Source: Hordeum vulgare subsp. vulgare
Lineage: Eukaryota > Streptophyta > Magnoliopsida > Poales > Poaceae
NCBI RefSeq assembly: GCF_904849725.1
Contig: NC_058518.1
Coordinates: 510,557,225-510,621,224 of the forward strand
DNA: 64,000 nucleotides
Direction of reading: 5' to 3'
Under the pieces are notes generated by a model that ran no database searches, was not told the origin of the DNA, and saw nothing but the letters and a program-made list of their open reading frames with translations. The position numbers were made by a program, and so were the translations under genes. Shown here piece by piece: positions 1 through 11,385 of this stretch (position 1 is the first letter of the stretch; every line of letters starts with the position of its first letter).

Positions 1-575
1 CCGCCCCAACCCCGTGTTCGTCAGGCAACAAGATCAGGGGGAGAGACCAGGCAGGCGCTGCAGCTCGCTTCCATGCCTGCTTGATCGGAAGGGGAGATCA
101 AGGAGAGCGAGGGGCGCTGAAGCAGCGCGGAAGAAGAGACTGGGGGAGAGGAGATGGATACACTGTTTCTGTATTATCTGTAACGAGTATCCTCTTTCCA
201 TGATTCCACACGATCAGGTTTTGACTTTTTTGGCACAGACGCATGTGCCGCCTATGCAGCCACAAGGAGATCTTTTGTGCATGGAATTCAATGATGTATA
301 TATCCATCTAATTCAAATGCTCCCTTCATCTGGGTTTATAAGATATGCACATTATTTTAGGTTGCTGATTTAGCTAGATAAATATATATTATATTGATAA
401 AAAATATATATTTAGAAACAACATTCGCTTAAGAATCTAATAATATATAATGGCTTACATATAACGCATATTTAACTAGTCAAATCGATGATCTAGAACT
501 ACACGTATCCCTATAATAAATGTTAAAACAGCTTGATTTTGTATAAATAAATGCCAAGTTTTAACATGTTCCCTC
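1..575. other. Receptor-upstream-like segment, truncated by window start
   Basis: The first ~170 bases are GA-rich on the plus strand, so CT-rich on the minus strand like a plant 5' leader. They are followed by AT-rich sequence (360-575). In copy 2 the same sequence (38325-38899) lies immediately upstream of the minus-strand NLR gene. I see no convincing protein. The likely role is part of the 5' leader or promoter of an NLR copy lying to the left of the window; this is inference from position only. Confidence 0.4.
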
Positions 576-1191
576 CTACTCTTTTTTTACACGCAAGGTA
601 AGGAGGTAAGAGTTAATACTCTTAGTTCGTGGTTTCCGGGACACATGTTAGGGGATGGCTTAGTTCGTGTTTTGGGGCCGATGGACGCCGCAGTGTCTCG
701 GAATGGGTGTAGGCGCAACACACATGACGTCGATCTACCCAGGTTCAGGGTCCTCCGGTGAGGTAAAACCTCTAGCCATGTCTGTGTGACTATATGAGAA
801 ACACAGTACAATGATGCTCCTCGAGCTGTTCGTGAGGAGGAAGATGATGCTCTTGCTACCTTGGTGGGGTTTGGTGTCTTTTTGTTTCTCTATCATGTGT
901 GAATCTGACCAGCCTCTCCCTCTTTGGGGGCAAAGGCAAGGCTTTATAGTGCAGCCTGTAGTGTACAGGGGTAGGGGTAGGACAGGTGATGGGGCCTGGC
1001 CGCCCGCCTCTTCGGCTAGCTGCGGGGCCCGTCGAATGTCGGGTCTTCTCCGTCACAGGGTCCGCCGGTCCTGTGTCCCGATGGCAAACGCGCCGGCTCG
1101 TCATGGAGCAGGTAGGGGTGAGCGAGGCTATAGTGTCGTCTCGCCCGGTCAGCCTCGGCGGTCACCGGGGTCCTGTAGCCTCGCTGCCCCC
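576..1191. repeat. GC-rich repeat of unassigned type, possibly an LTR fragment
   Basis: A gene-free stretch containing a GGGGTAGGGGTAGG-like tract near 970 and ending where the Athila LTR begins. Texture and position suggest a remnant of an older LTR element into which the Athila element inserted. The 27 bases after the Athila element (11359-11385) may be its continuation. I cannot name the family. Confidence 0.35.
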
Positions 1192-2798
1192 TGATACGTT
1201 CATTTTGCATCATGTTTTCATGTTGATATTTATCGCTTCTTGGGCTGTTATTTTTTTTTGACCGGCTACTGTAGGGAAAACCCCCCATAGCCTTTTTTCT
1301 TTTATTCCCATATATAAGAGCTAGGCTGTTATTTCACTTCACGGTATAATTCTTATGCCTTTTCTCTCTTATTTTGTAAGGTTTACATGAAGAGGGAGAA
1401 TGCCGGCAGCTGGAATTCTGGCCTGAAAGTGGAGCAAAGTTGAGATACCTATTCTGCGCAACTCCAAACGTCGTAAAAATCAACGAGGATTTTTTTTCCG
1501 GATTTATAAAAAATACTAGGCCGAAGAAGCGCCAGAGGGGCGTCAACAGGTGGCCACAAGCCTGCACGGCGCGACCACCCCCCTGGCCGTGCCATGAAGG
1601 CTTGTGGGCAGCCTGCTGGCCTACTGGCCCCCCTCTTCTGCTATATGAAGGGTTTCGTCCAGGAAAAAAATCACGGAGGAGCTTTTTCGTGGATTCGCCG
1701 CCGCCACGAGGCGGAACTTGAGCAAAACCAATCTAGAGCTCTGGCAGGACGATCCTGCCGGGGAAACTTCCCTCTCGGAGGGGGAAATTGTCGCCATCGT
1801 CATCACCAACACTCCTCTCATCGGAGGGGACTCGTCACCATCAACATCTTCATCAGCACCATCTCATCTCCAAACCCTAGTTCATCACTTGTAACCAATC
1901 TCCGTCTCGCGACTCCGATTGGTACTTGTAAGGTTGCTAGTAGTGTTGATTACTCTTTGTAGTTGATGCTAGTTGGATTATTTGGTGGAAGAGTTTATGT
2001 TCAGATCCTTGATGCTACTCATTACCTCTCTGGTCATGAATATGATTATGCTTTGTGAGTAGTTACTTTTGTTCCTGAGGACATGGGATAAGTCATGCTA
2101 ATACTAGTCATGTGAATTTGGTATTCGTTCGGTATTTTGATGTGTTGTATGTTGTTTTTCCTCTAGTGGTGTTATGTGAACGTCGACTACATAACACTTC
2201 ACCATTATTTGGGCCTAGAGGAAGGCATTGGGAAATAGTAAGTAGATGATGGGTTGCTAGAGTAACAGAAGTTTAAACCCTAGTTTATGCGTTGCTTCGT
2301 GAGGGGCTGATTTGGATCCACTAGTTTAATGCTATGGTTAGACTTTGTCTTAATTCTTCTTTCATAGTTGCGGATGCTTGCGAGAGGGGTTAATCATAAG
2401 TGGTATGCTTGTCCAAGTAAGGGCAGTACCCAAGCGCCGGTCCACCCACATATCAAACTATCAAAGTAACGAATGCGAATCATATGAACATGATGAAAAC
2501 TAGCATGACAGAAATTCCCGTGTGTCCTCGGGAGTGTTTTTCCTCCTATAAGACTTTGTCCAGGCTTGTCCCTTGCTACAAAAGGGATTGGGCCACTTTT
2601 CTGCACCTTTGCTACTTTTGTTACTTGTTGCTCGCTACGAATCATCTCACCACACAATCACTTGTTACCGACAATTTCAGTGCCTGCAGATTTTACCTTG
2701 CTGAAAACCACTTGTCAGATCCTTCTGCTCCTCGTTGCGTTCGACACTCTTACTTATCGAAAGGACTATGATTGATCCCCTATACTTGTGGGTCATCA
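1192..2798 (+). repeat. 5' LTR of Athila-type element
   Basis: Starts TGATACG and ends with GTCATCA. It is 1607 bp because it holds an 81-bp insertion with target duplication (1244-1331) and 26 bp near 1409-1434 that are missing from the 3' LTR. Without these it matches the 1499-bp 3' LTR closely. The first ~250 bp already show several substitutions against the 3' LTR, so the insertion is much older than the duplication of the region. Confidence 0.9.
1244..1331 (-). mobile_element. 5'-truncated LINE-like 3' end inserted in the LTR
   Basis: The 7-mer GCTGTTA at 1244-1250 is repeated at 1325-1331, and the 3' LTR has this 7-mer once with nothing between. The 74-bp insert reads on the minus strand as a short GC/AT mixed tail ending in a run of nine A. 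Target duplication plus terminal A run is the signature of target-primed reverse transcription by a LINE, or a SINE moved by one. It occurs in both duplication copies. Confidence 0.75.
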
Positions 2799-2809
2799 AG
2801 ACTCGTTTC

Positions 2810-2827
2810 TGGCTCCGTTGCCGGGGA
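2810..2827 (+). other. Primer-binding site, tRNA-Asp type
   Basis: TGGCTCCGTTGCCGGGGA lies 11 bases after the LTR end. It matches the 3' end complement of plant tRNA-Asp except for one base (TGGCTCC instead of TGGCGCC). This primer choice is known for Athila-lineage Gypsy elements. Confidence 0.8.
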
Positions 2828-2889
2828 GTGAAGCGCCTTTGGTAAGTGGAAATTGGTAAGGAAACATTCATATAGTGTGCTGAAATTTA

Positions 2890-4119
2890 TTGTCACTTGT
2901 CACTATGGATACTAATCCTTTGAGGGGCTTGTTCGGGGTATCTTCACCTCGAACGGAAGCACAAAGAGTTGCTCCTCAACCTGGTGCACCTACTGAAAAT
3001 ATTTGCTTTGAATTTCCTTCGGGTATGCTTGAGAAACTGCTGGCTAATCCTTTTACAGGAGATGGAACATCACATCCAGACTTGCATCTAATCTATGTAG
3101 ATGAAGTTTGTGGTTTATTTAAGCTTGCAGGTTTGCCCGAGGATGATGCCAAGAAGAAGGTCTTTCCCTTATCTTTGAGGGATAAGGCGTTGACATGGTA
3201 TAGGCTATGTGATGATACTGGATCATGGAACTACAATCGGTTGAAATTGGAATTTCATCAAAAGTTTTATCCTATGCATTTAGTACATCGTGATCGGAAT
3301 TATATTTATAACTTTTGGCCTCGTGACAGAGAAAGCATCGCTCAAGCTTGGGGGAGGCTTAAATCAATGTTATATTCATGCCCCAATCATGAGCTCTCGA
3401 GAGAAATTATCGTTCAGAACTTCTATGCTCAACTTTCTCATGATGATCGCACCATGCTTGACACTTCTTGTACCGATTCTTTTATGAAGAGAGATATAGA
3501 CTTCAAATGGAATTTATTGGAGATAATTAAACGCAACTCTGAAGATTGGGAGCTTGAAGAAGGTAAGGAGCCAGGTATGAATTTCACGTTTGATTGCGTT
3601 AAATCCTTTGTTGAGACAAATACTTTTTGTGAGTTTAGCACTAAGTATGGACTTGACTCTGAGATAGTAGCTTCATTGTGTGAATCCTTTTCTTCCCATA
3701 TTGATCTCCCCAAAGAGAAGTGGTTTAAATATCATCCTCCCTTAGAAGTCAATGTAGTTAAACCCACTCCAGTTGAAGAGAAAGTCATTGCCTATAATGA
3801 TCCTGTGGTTCCCAGTGCTTACATTGAGAAACCACCTTTCCCTGTTAGGATAAAGGATCATTCTAAAGCTTCAACTGTGATACGTAGAGGCTACATTAGA
3901 ACACCTACACCCCCTGAGCAAATTAGAGTTGAACCTAGCATTGCTATTATCAAAGATCTTCTGTCCGACGATGTTGAGGGACATAATATTCACTTCTGTG
4001 AAGATGCTGCTAGAGTAGCTAAACCTCATGCTAGAGACAAACATAGGCCTGCTGTTGGCACGCCTGTGGTTTCTGTTAATATAGGAGATCATTGCTATCT
4101 GCCCTATGGGAATTGTTAG
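2890..4119 (+). pseudogene. gag: Athila-type gag, C-terminal end broken
   Basis: A 409-residue open frame encoding a retrotransposon Gag. The central part, around residues 40-200, is the conserved plant retrotransposon Gag core (LSLRDKALTWY and EFHQKFYP are visible), followed by a charged region and a proline-rich tail. A second in-frame Met at codon 6 is an alternative start. In intact relatives Gag continues in frame into protease. Here the frame ends just after GDHCY because of a deletion and frameshift at about 4105. Gag would form the particle that packages element RNA in the cytoplasm. Confidence 0.85.
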
Positions 4120-4558
4120 GGATGTTGAAGTCTTGTGTGGTAAAACGAAGTATCTCGCTGATTTCCTTGTTCTTGCTACTGCACAAGATAGCTTTTGTCC
4201 CATCATATTTGGCATACCCTTTATCAATACCGTCAATGCTCATATTGATTGTGAGAAGCAAACTGTCACTGTTGGCTTTGAAGGTGTGTCACATGAGTTC
4301 AATTTCTCCAAGTTTGGTAGACAACCTCATGAAAAGGAGTTGCCTAGTAGGGATGAAACTATTGCCTTAGCTTCTATTGCCGTGCCTCCTACTGATCCCT
4401 TAGAGCAATACTTGCTTGAGCATGAAAATGATATGCATATGGATGAAAGGGATGAGATAGATAGAGTTGTCTTAGAACAATATCCTATCCTTAAGAATAA
4501 TCTGCCTGTTGAACTGCTTGGGGATCCACCCCCACCAAAGGGTGATCCTGTGTTCTAG
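4106..4558 (+). pseudogene. pol: Athila-type protease to RT linker, broken
   Basis: A 150-residue open piece in a different frame from gag. It contains the C-terminal half of the retropepsin domain (a VRDVEVLCGK stretch followed by FLVL and FGIPF) and then an acidic linker. The D-x-G-A catalytic motif expected between GDHCY and this piece is absent, so the gag-protease junction has lost sequence as well as frame. The piece ends at a TAG at 4556-4558. Reading through it continues in the same frame into RT, so this is a plain nonsense mutation. Confidence 0.75.
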
Positions 4559-4567
4559 GTTAAACAG

Positions 4568-5326
4568 TTGCCTCATACTCTTCAGTATGCATATCTAGAT
4601 GAAAAAGAGATATATCCTGTCATTATTAGTGCTAGCCTCTCAGAGCATGAAGAAAAGAAGTTACTAAAAACTCTGAGGAAGCACCGTGCTGCTATTGGAT
4701 ATACTCTTGATGATATTAAGGGCACTAGTCCCACTCTATGCCAGCACAAGATTAAAACCGATCCTGATTTCAAACCAGTTGCTGATCATCAAAGGAGATT
4801 GAATCCTAAGATGAAAGAAGTAGTAAGAAAAGAAATACTAAAGCTCCTTGAAGCGGGTATTATCTATCCTGTTGCTCATAGCAATTGGGTGAGTCCGATG
4901 CACTGCGTCCTTAAGAAGGGGGACATTACCGTTGTCCCTAATGATAAGGATGAATTGATCCCACAGAGGATTATTACTGGCTATAGGATGGTGATCGATT
5001 TTAGGAAATTGAATAAAGCCACTAGGAAAGATCATTACCCTTTGACTTTTATCGACCAAATGCTAGAAAGGCTATCCAAACACACACACTTCTGCTTTCT
5101 AGACAGTTATTCTGGTTTCTCCCAAATACCAGTTGCACAATCTGATCAGGAGAAAACCACTTTCACCTGCCCTTTCGGTACCTTTGCTTATAGACGTATG
5201 CCTTTTGGCTTATGTAATGCACCTGCCACCTTTCAAAGGTGTATGATGGCTATATTCTCTGACTTTTGTGAAAAGATTGTCGAGGTTTTCATGGATGACT
5301 TTTCCCATTTACGGGTCTTCTTTTGA
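4568..5326 (+). pseudogene. pol: Athila-type reverse transcriptase, N-terminal part
   Basis: The frame encodes fingers and palm of a Gypsy RT. Visible motifs are EAGIIYPVAHSNWVSP, YRMVIDFRKLN, LDSYSGFSQIPV, TFTCPFGTFAYRRMPFGLCNAPATFQRCM (cited in part: PFGLCNAPATFQ) and the catalytic FMDD at 5288-5299, where most Gypsy RTs have YxDD. The frame is lost between 5303 and 5310, where one extra base shifts translation; RT continues in another frame from about 5311. The role in an intact element is synthesis of cDNA from element RNA. Confidence 0.9.
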
Positions 5327-5678
5327 TGATTGCCTCAGCAACCTTGATCGAGTCTTACAGAGATGTAAAGACACCAATCTTGTCTTGAATTGGGAGAAGT
5401 GCCACTTTATGGTTAATGAAGGCATCATCTTAGGACATAAAATTTCTGAAAGAGGTACTGAAGTCGATAAGGCTAAGGTTGATGCAATCGAGAAAATGCC
5501 GTACCCTACAGATATCAAAGGAATAAGAAGTTTCCTTGGTCATGCTGGTTTCTATAGAAGGTTCATTAAAGACTTCTCTAAGATTTCAGGCCTCTTACCA
5601 ATCTCTTACAAAAGGATATTCCTTTTGTTTTTGATGATGATTGTGAGGAAGCCTTCGAAATACTTAAGAAGGCTTTGA
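5311..5678 (+). pseudogene. pol: Athila-type RT C-terminal part, second frame
   Basis: Continues RT after the frameshift: YGSSFDDCLSNLDRVLQRC, then the thumb/connection segment with GHKIS and IKGIRSFLGHAGFYRRFIKDF (motif core FLGHAGFYRRFI). A second 1-base loss near 5587 throws the frame out again, and the natural continuation ([14 protein letters not shown]) is read in the original frame. Both frameshifts are also present in copy 2. Confidence 0.85.
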
Positions 5679-6340
5679 TAACTGCACCTATTGTTCAACC
5701 ACCTGATTGGAACTTACCTTTTGAAATCATGTGTGATGCTAGTGATTATGCTGTTGGTGCTGTTCTAGGGCAAAGAGTCGATAAGAAGTTGAATGTTATT
5801 CACTACGCTAGTAAAATTCTAGACAGTGCCCAGAGAAACTATGCTACTACGGAGAAGGAGTTTTTAGCAGTCGTGTTTGCATGTGAAAAGTTCAGGTCTT
5901 ACATAGTTGATTCCAAAGTCACTATTCACTCTGATCATGCTGCTATTAAGTACCTCATGGAGAAGAAGGACGCTAAACCTAGACTTATCAGATGGGTTCT
6001 CTTGCTACAAGAATTTGATTTGCACGTTGTTGACAGGAAGGGTGCTGATAACCCAGTAACAGATAACTTTTCTAGGTTGGAGAACGTTCTTGATGACCCA
6101 CAACCTATTGACGGTAGCTTTCCCGTTGAGCAATTGAATGTCATCAATGCTTCACGTAGTGCACCGTTGTATGCTGATTATGCAAACTATATCGTTGCCA
6201 AATACATACCACCTAGTTTTACGTACCAGCAAAAGAAGAAAATTTTCTTTGACTTGAGACACTACTTTTGGGATGATCCTCACCTTTATAAGGAAGGAGT
6301 AGATGATGTTATTAGACGTTGTGTACCTGAACATGAATAG
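5675..6340 (+). pseudogene. pol: Athila-type RNase H and integrase N-terminus
   Basis: Starts inside the polyprotein. It contains the Gypsy RNase H domain ([15 protein letters not shown], then [19 protein letters not shown] and [10 protein letters not shown]) and the linker to integrase. It ends at a TAG at 6338-6340 in the sequence VPEHE-stop-GQILQK. The same frame stays open afterwards, so this is a single nonsense codon, probably CAG to TAG. Confidence 0.88.
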
Positions 6341-7471
6341 GGACAGATCCTACAGAAGTGTCACTCCGAGGCCTACGGAGGACACCATGCGGGAGATAGA
6401 ACTGCACACAAGGTATTGCAATCAGGTTTCTATTGGCCCACTCTCTTCAAGGATGCCCGTAAGTTTGTCTTGTCTTGTGACGAATGTCAAAGAATAGGTA
6501 ATATCGGTAAACGTCAGGAAATTCCTATGAACTATTCACTTGTCACTGAACCATTTGATGTCTGGGGCTTTGATTATATGGGACCTTTTCCAAATTCCAA
6601 CGGGTATACTCATATCCTAGTTGCTGTTGATTACATCACTAAGTGGGTAGAAGCTATCCCGACTAGTAGTGCTGATCACAACACCTCTATCAGGATGCTG
6701 AAAGAAGTTATCTTCCCTAGATATCTAATGAACGACGGTGGTTCACACTTCATTCATGGTGCTTTCCATAAAACGCTTGCTAAGTACGATGTCAACCATA
6801 GAATTGCGTCTCCCTACCATCCTCACTCCAGTGGTCAAGTAGAGCTAAGCAATAGAGAGATTAAACTAATTCTGCAAAAGACTGTCAACAGGTCAAGAAA
6901 GAATTGGTCTAAGAAGCTCGATGATGCACTGTGGGCTTATAGAACTGCCTATAAGAATCCCATGGGCATGTCTCTGTACAAAATGGTGTACGGTAAAGCA
7001 TGTCATTTACCTCTTGAGCTAGAGCATAAAGCTTATTGGGCAATCAAAGAGCTCAACTTTGATTTCAAACTTGCCGGTAAGAAGAGGTTATTTGATATTA
7101 GCTCGCTTGATGAATGGAGAACTCAGGCATATGAGAATGCCAAGTTGTTCAAAGAAAAGGTTAAGAGGTGGCATGATAAGAGGATACAAAAGCGTGAGTT
7201 CAATGTAGGTGATTATGTCTTGCTATATAACTCTCGTATAAGATTCTTTGCAGGCAAGCTTCTCTCTAAATGGGAAGGTCCCTATGTTGTTGAGGAAGTA
7301 TATCGTTTCGGTGCTATCAAGATCAACAACACGGAAGGTAATTGTCCGAGAGTTGTAAATGGGCAGAGAATCAAGCATTATATCTCAGGTACTCCCATAA
7401 ATGTTGAAAGCAATATTATCAATACCATAACTCCGAAAGAATACGTAAGGGATATTTATCAGCCCGTTTGA
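6341..7471 (+). pseudogene. pol: Athila-type integrase
   Basis: Same frame as the RNase H part, separated only by the TAG. The zinc-binding HHCC module spans ~6356-6485 (HSEAYGGHH and SCDECQR). From the Met at 6416, the catalytic residues are D53 (GFDYMG), D107 (MNDGGSHF) and E143 (SGQVELSNRE), which gives the D,D-35-E spacing of retroviral-type integrases. The C-terminal part has the GDYVLLYNSR motif of the DNA-binding module. It ends with a natural-looking stop at 7469-7471. In an intact element it would insert cDNA into the chromosome. Confidence 0.9.
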
Positions 7472-9846
7472 GACTCCGAAAACGAAGAGGTATGTGATTT
7501 GGTAAGAAAACAGAGTCCAAAACTTTTCCAGTAGGAATTTTTCTCCGTTTTGGAATATTTGAAAAAAATACAAAAATTGGAAGTAGTCCGGAAAGCGCGA
7601 GGAGGCGACAAGCCTACACGGCACGAGCCCACCCCCTGGCCGCGCAGGGAGGGCTTGTGGCCACCTCGTGCGCCTCCCGGACTCCATTTTCGTGTGGAGT
7701 ACTCCTTCTGGTCTGGAAAAAATCATTATATATACTCCCATTTGGTCTAACCCCTGCATCACGCAGATTTCCTCTGTTTTTCGTTTCGAGCCTGTTTCTG
7801 TTGCAGATCTAGATCGCTATGACTTCCCCAAAAGCTCCGAAGGACAAGATCTTCGAGAAGGCCATCAATCCCTACCTCACGGGAGTGCTGCAACACCCTC
7901 AATCTATCGAGATGCGTGAGGGGATGTTGCACATCCGTGATGTTGAGGGGCCCAAGAAGACCAGAAGCATGGAGACGAGGCTCGAAGTAATGGAGCAACA
8001 AGTCTTCAAGTGCCAATGGATGGTGGAGCGTGGACTCAACGCCAACCACATGATGATCACGGAGTTCACCAACAAGCACAGGAATGATGCCAATGACATT
8101 GGGAAGCACCTCTCCAGGCTCTATGACAGGCCCAGATCTATGACCTGTAGAACCAAACCTGTGAGTATGACTACATATTTAAATCAGTACGGTTGGCTGC
8201 AGATTTGAGGATTCCGGAGACTCGTTCATCTTTCCATGATGGAGCACCTATGCCTTGGAAGACGGAGGATCAAACCCATGTTGCAACAACTCCTCCACCA
8301 TCACCACCAAAGGAAGACAACTCAACATGGGTATGGGCAATCCCCTTGGCTTGTGCCAAGCTTGCGGGAGTTGCCCCGGTATCGTATCACCATCACATCT
8401 TTTGCCTTTACCTTTGTTTTAGTTTTCCTTTTCAGTTTTCTCTTTTTCTAGTAGATTAAAAGTCTTATTGTTTTAGTCTTGAGTTTTGCTTTGTGTCACC
8501 CCCGATGTATTCGAGCACGTGAGCCATATAATAAAGAGTGTCTTAGATGAAGGGCTTTGCCTCTTGCCATGATCAAAAGAGTGAGAATAGAACAAAAGCA
8601 TGAAAGATCATGTAATGATCTTATGGGAAGTGATGGCTTCAGATATAAAAAGAATGAGGATTGAAACTTGTTGAGGGTAGGCAAACGTAGACCTTGGTCA
8701 TGGTTGCAATTAATAGGAAGTGATAAAGAAGGAGAGGTTCACATATAAATATATCATCTCTGACACCATCTATGATTGTGAACACTCACTAAACTATTGC
8801 ATGCCTAGAAGTAGATGTTGGACAAGGAAGACAACATAATGAATTGTGTTTGCTTGGCTCCGAACAATGTTATATTATTAGAGATCCCTTAGCATGTGAC
8901 GATTGCTTCCACCTCATATTAGCCAAAACTCCCGCACCAAGTAGAGATACTACTTGTGCATCCATAAACCTTCAACCCAGTTTTGCCATGAGTGTCCACC
9001 ATACCTACCTATGGATTGAATAAGATCCTTCAAGTAAGTTGTCATCGGTGCAAACAAATAAAAATTGCTATCTAATATGTATGATCTATTAGTGTGTGGA
9101 AAATAAGCTTTGTACGAACCGGTGATGAGGAAGACATAAAAGCGACAGACTGCATAATAAAGTTCTTTATCACAGGAGGCAATATAAAGTGACGTTCCTC
9201 CGCACTAAGAGGACAAGCATCCAAACCTTAAAAGCGCATGACAACCTCTGCTTCCCTCTGCGAAGGGCCTATCTTATACCTTTACTTTTTACCCTTGAAA
9301 GAGTCATGGTGATCTACACCAATTCCTTATTTCGCCTTTTCTTGGCTAACGTCATATGCTTGGGAAAGATCTATATTCATATGTCAACTTGGAAGTAAGT
9401 GCTCATGAATTATTATTGTTGACATTACCCTTGAGGTAAATGGTTGGGAGGCAAAACTATAAGCCCCTATCTTTCTCTGTGTCTAGTTGAAACTTTGATC
9501 TCATAAGTACCACGTGAGTTGTAGCAATTGTAGAGAACGAAAGAATGATTGAGTGTGTGAATTTGCTTTACAAGCTCTTATTTGACTCTTTCTGATGTTG
9601 TGATAAATTGCAATTGCTTCAATGACTAAAGGCTATCGGTTGTTACTTCTCGGTAAGGTTCTTGATCCATGCTTTACTTTGTGAAGGAATTATCACTTTA
9701 GCATGAGAGATTATATGTTGGTATTGCTGTTCCGATCATGACCATGATGCATGCATGTTCGTATCTTGTTTTGTCGACACCTCTCTCCCTAAACATGTGG
9801 ACATATTTATTGAGCTAGGCTTTCGCTTGAGGACAAGCGAGGTCTA
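7472..9846 (+). other. 3' accessory region of Athila-type element, mostly non-coding
   Basis: A 2.4-kb stretch between integrase and the 3' LTR, the position where Athila elements carry an env-like gene. Only one reading frame looks gene-like (7819-8208). From 8460 to the purine tract I see only AT-rich sequence with many stops. Confidence 0.7.
7819..8208 (+). pseudogene. Accessory ORF in env-like position, unknown function
   Basis: Encodes 129 residues starting MTSPKAPKDKIFEKAINPYL. Residues ~55-110 are hydrophilic and helix-prone (METRLEVMEQQVFKCQWMVER), consistent with a coiled coil. There is no signal peptide or membrane segment, so nothing supports an envelope protein. After about residue 115 the sequence looks out of frame. 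A proline-rich continuation (PPPSPPKEDNST) is read in another frame at 8193-8459, so the original protein was longer and is frameshifted. I do not recognise the family. Confidence 0.45.
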
Positions 9847-9859
9847 TGCTTGGGGGAGT
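9847..9859 (+). other. Polypurine tract before 3' LTR
   Basis: TGCTTGGGGGAGT directly precedes the 3' LTR start TGATACG at 9860. It fits the plus-strand primer position. Confidence 0.7.
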
Positions 9860-11358
9860 TGATACGTCCATTTTGCATCATGTTTTCATTTTGATATTTA
9901 TCGCTTCTTGGGCTGTTATTTCACTTCACGGTACAATTCTTATGCCTTTTCTCTCTTATTTTGCAAGGTTTACATGAAGTGGGAGAATGCCGACAGCTGG
10001 AATTCTGGCCTATTCTGCGCAACTCCAAACGCCGTAAAAATCAACGAGGATTTTTTCGGGATTTATAAAAAATACTGGGCCGAAGAAGCGTCAGAGGGGC
10101 GCTAGCAGGTGGCCACAAGCCTGCACGGCACGGCCACCCCGTGGCCGCGCCATGAGGGCTTGTGGGCAGCCTGCTCGCCCACTGGCCCCCCTCTTCTGTT
10201 ATATGAAGGGTTTCGTCCAGGAAAAAAAAATCACGGAGGAGCTTTTTCGTGGATTCGCCGCCGCCACGAGGCGGAGCTTGAGTAGAACCAATCTAGAGCT
10301 GCGGCAGGACGATCGTGCCGGGGAAACTTCCCTCCCGGAGGGGGAAATCGTCGCCATCGTCATCACCAACACTCCTCTCATCGGAGGGGACTCGTCACCA
10401 TCAACATCTTCATCAGCACGATCTCATCTCCAAACCCTAGTTCATCACTTGTAACCAATCTCCGTCTCGCGACTCCGATTGGTACTTGTAAGGTTGCTAG
10501 TAGTGTTGATTACTCTTTGTAGTTGATGCTAGTTGGATTATTTGGTGGAAGAGTTTATGTTCAGATCCTTGATGCTACTCATTACCTCTCTGGTCATGAA
10601 TATGATTATGCTTTGTGAGTAGTTACTTTTGTTCCTGAGGACATGGGATAAGTCATGCTAATACTAGTCATGTGAATTTGGTATTCGTTCGGTATTTTGA
10701 TGTGTTGTATGTTGTTTTTCCTCTAGTGGTGTTATGTGAACGTCGACTACATAACACTTCACCATTATTTGGGCCTAGAGGAAGGCATTGGGAAGTAGTA
10801 AGTAGATGATGGGTTGCTAGGGTGACAGAAGCTTAAACCCTAGTTTATGCGTTGCTTCGTAAGGGGCTGATTTGGATCCACTAGTTTAATGCTATGGTTA
10901 GACTTTGTCTTAATTCTTCTTCCGTAGTTGCGGATGCTTGCGAGAGGGGTTAATCATAAGTGGGATGCTTGTCCAAGTAAGGGCAGTATCCAAGCACCGG
11001 TCCACCCACATATCAAACTATCAAAGTAACGAACGCGAATCATATGAACATGATGAAAACTAGCATGACAGAAATTCCTGTGTGTCCTCGGGATCGTTTT
11101 TCCTCCTATAAGACTTTGTCCAGGCTTGTCCCTTGCTACAAAAGGGATTGGGCCACTTTGCTGCACCATTGCTACTTTTGTTACTTTTTGCTCGCTACAA
11201 ATCATCTCACCACACAATCACTTGTTACCGACAATTTCAGTGCCTGCAGATTTTACCTTGCTGAAAACCAGTTGTCAGATCCTTCTGCTCCTCGTTGGGT
11301 TCGACGCACTTACTTATCGAAAGGACTACAATTGATCCCTTATACTTGTGGGCCATCA
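9860..11358 (+). repeat. 3' LTR of Athila-type element
   Basis: 1499 bp, TGATACG...GCCATCA. Lacks the LINE-like insertion and the 26-bp segment found in the 5' LTR. The missing segment is bounded by CCT on both sides, so a short-homology deletion in this LTR is likely. Confidence 0.9.
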
Positions 11359-11385
11359 CGCCCCACATCATTGCGCCTAGCGCCA

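Larger units (their letters stand above)
1192..11358 (+). mobile_element. Athila-lineage Gypsy retrotransposon, copy 1, defective
   Basis: LTR element with TGATACG LTRs at 1192-2798 and 9860-11358, a tRNA-Asp-type primer site, a gag-pol region in gag, protease, RT, RNase H, integrase order, a ~2.4-kb 3' region in the position where Athila elements carry an env-like gene, and a purine-rich tract before the 3' LTR. The left flank is CCCCC and the right flank CGCCC, a possible 5-bp target duplication with one mismatch. The polyprotein has three reading-frame breaks and two in-frame stops, so the element cannot act on its own. Family could be Sabrina- or WHAM-like; the name is tentative. Confidence 0.9.

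Noticed and set aside
14..373. 119-residue open frame at the window start
   Set aside because: No domain, and it overlaps sequence better explained as the minus-strand leader or promoter of an NLR copy.
811..1194. 127-residue open frame with a hydrophobic start near the left end
   Set aside because: Lies in an unassigned repeat, has no recognised domain, and overlaps other open frames on both strands.
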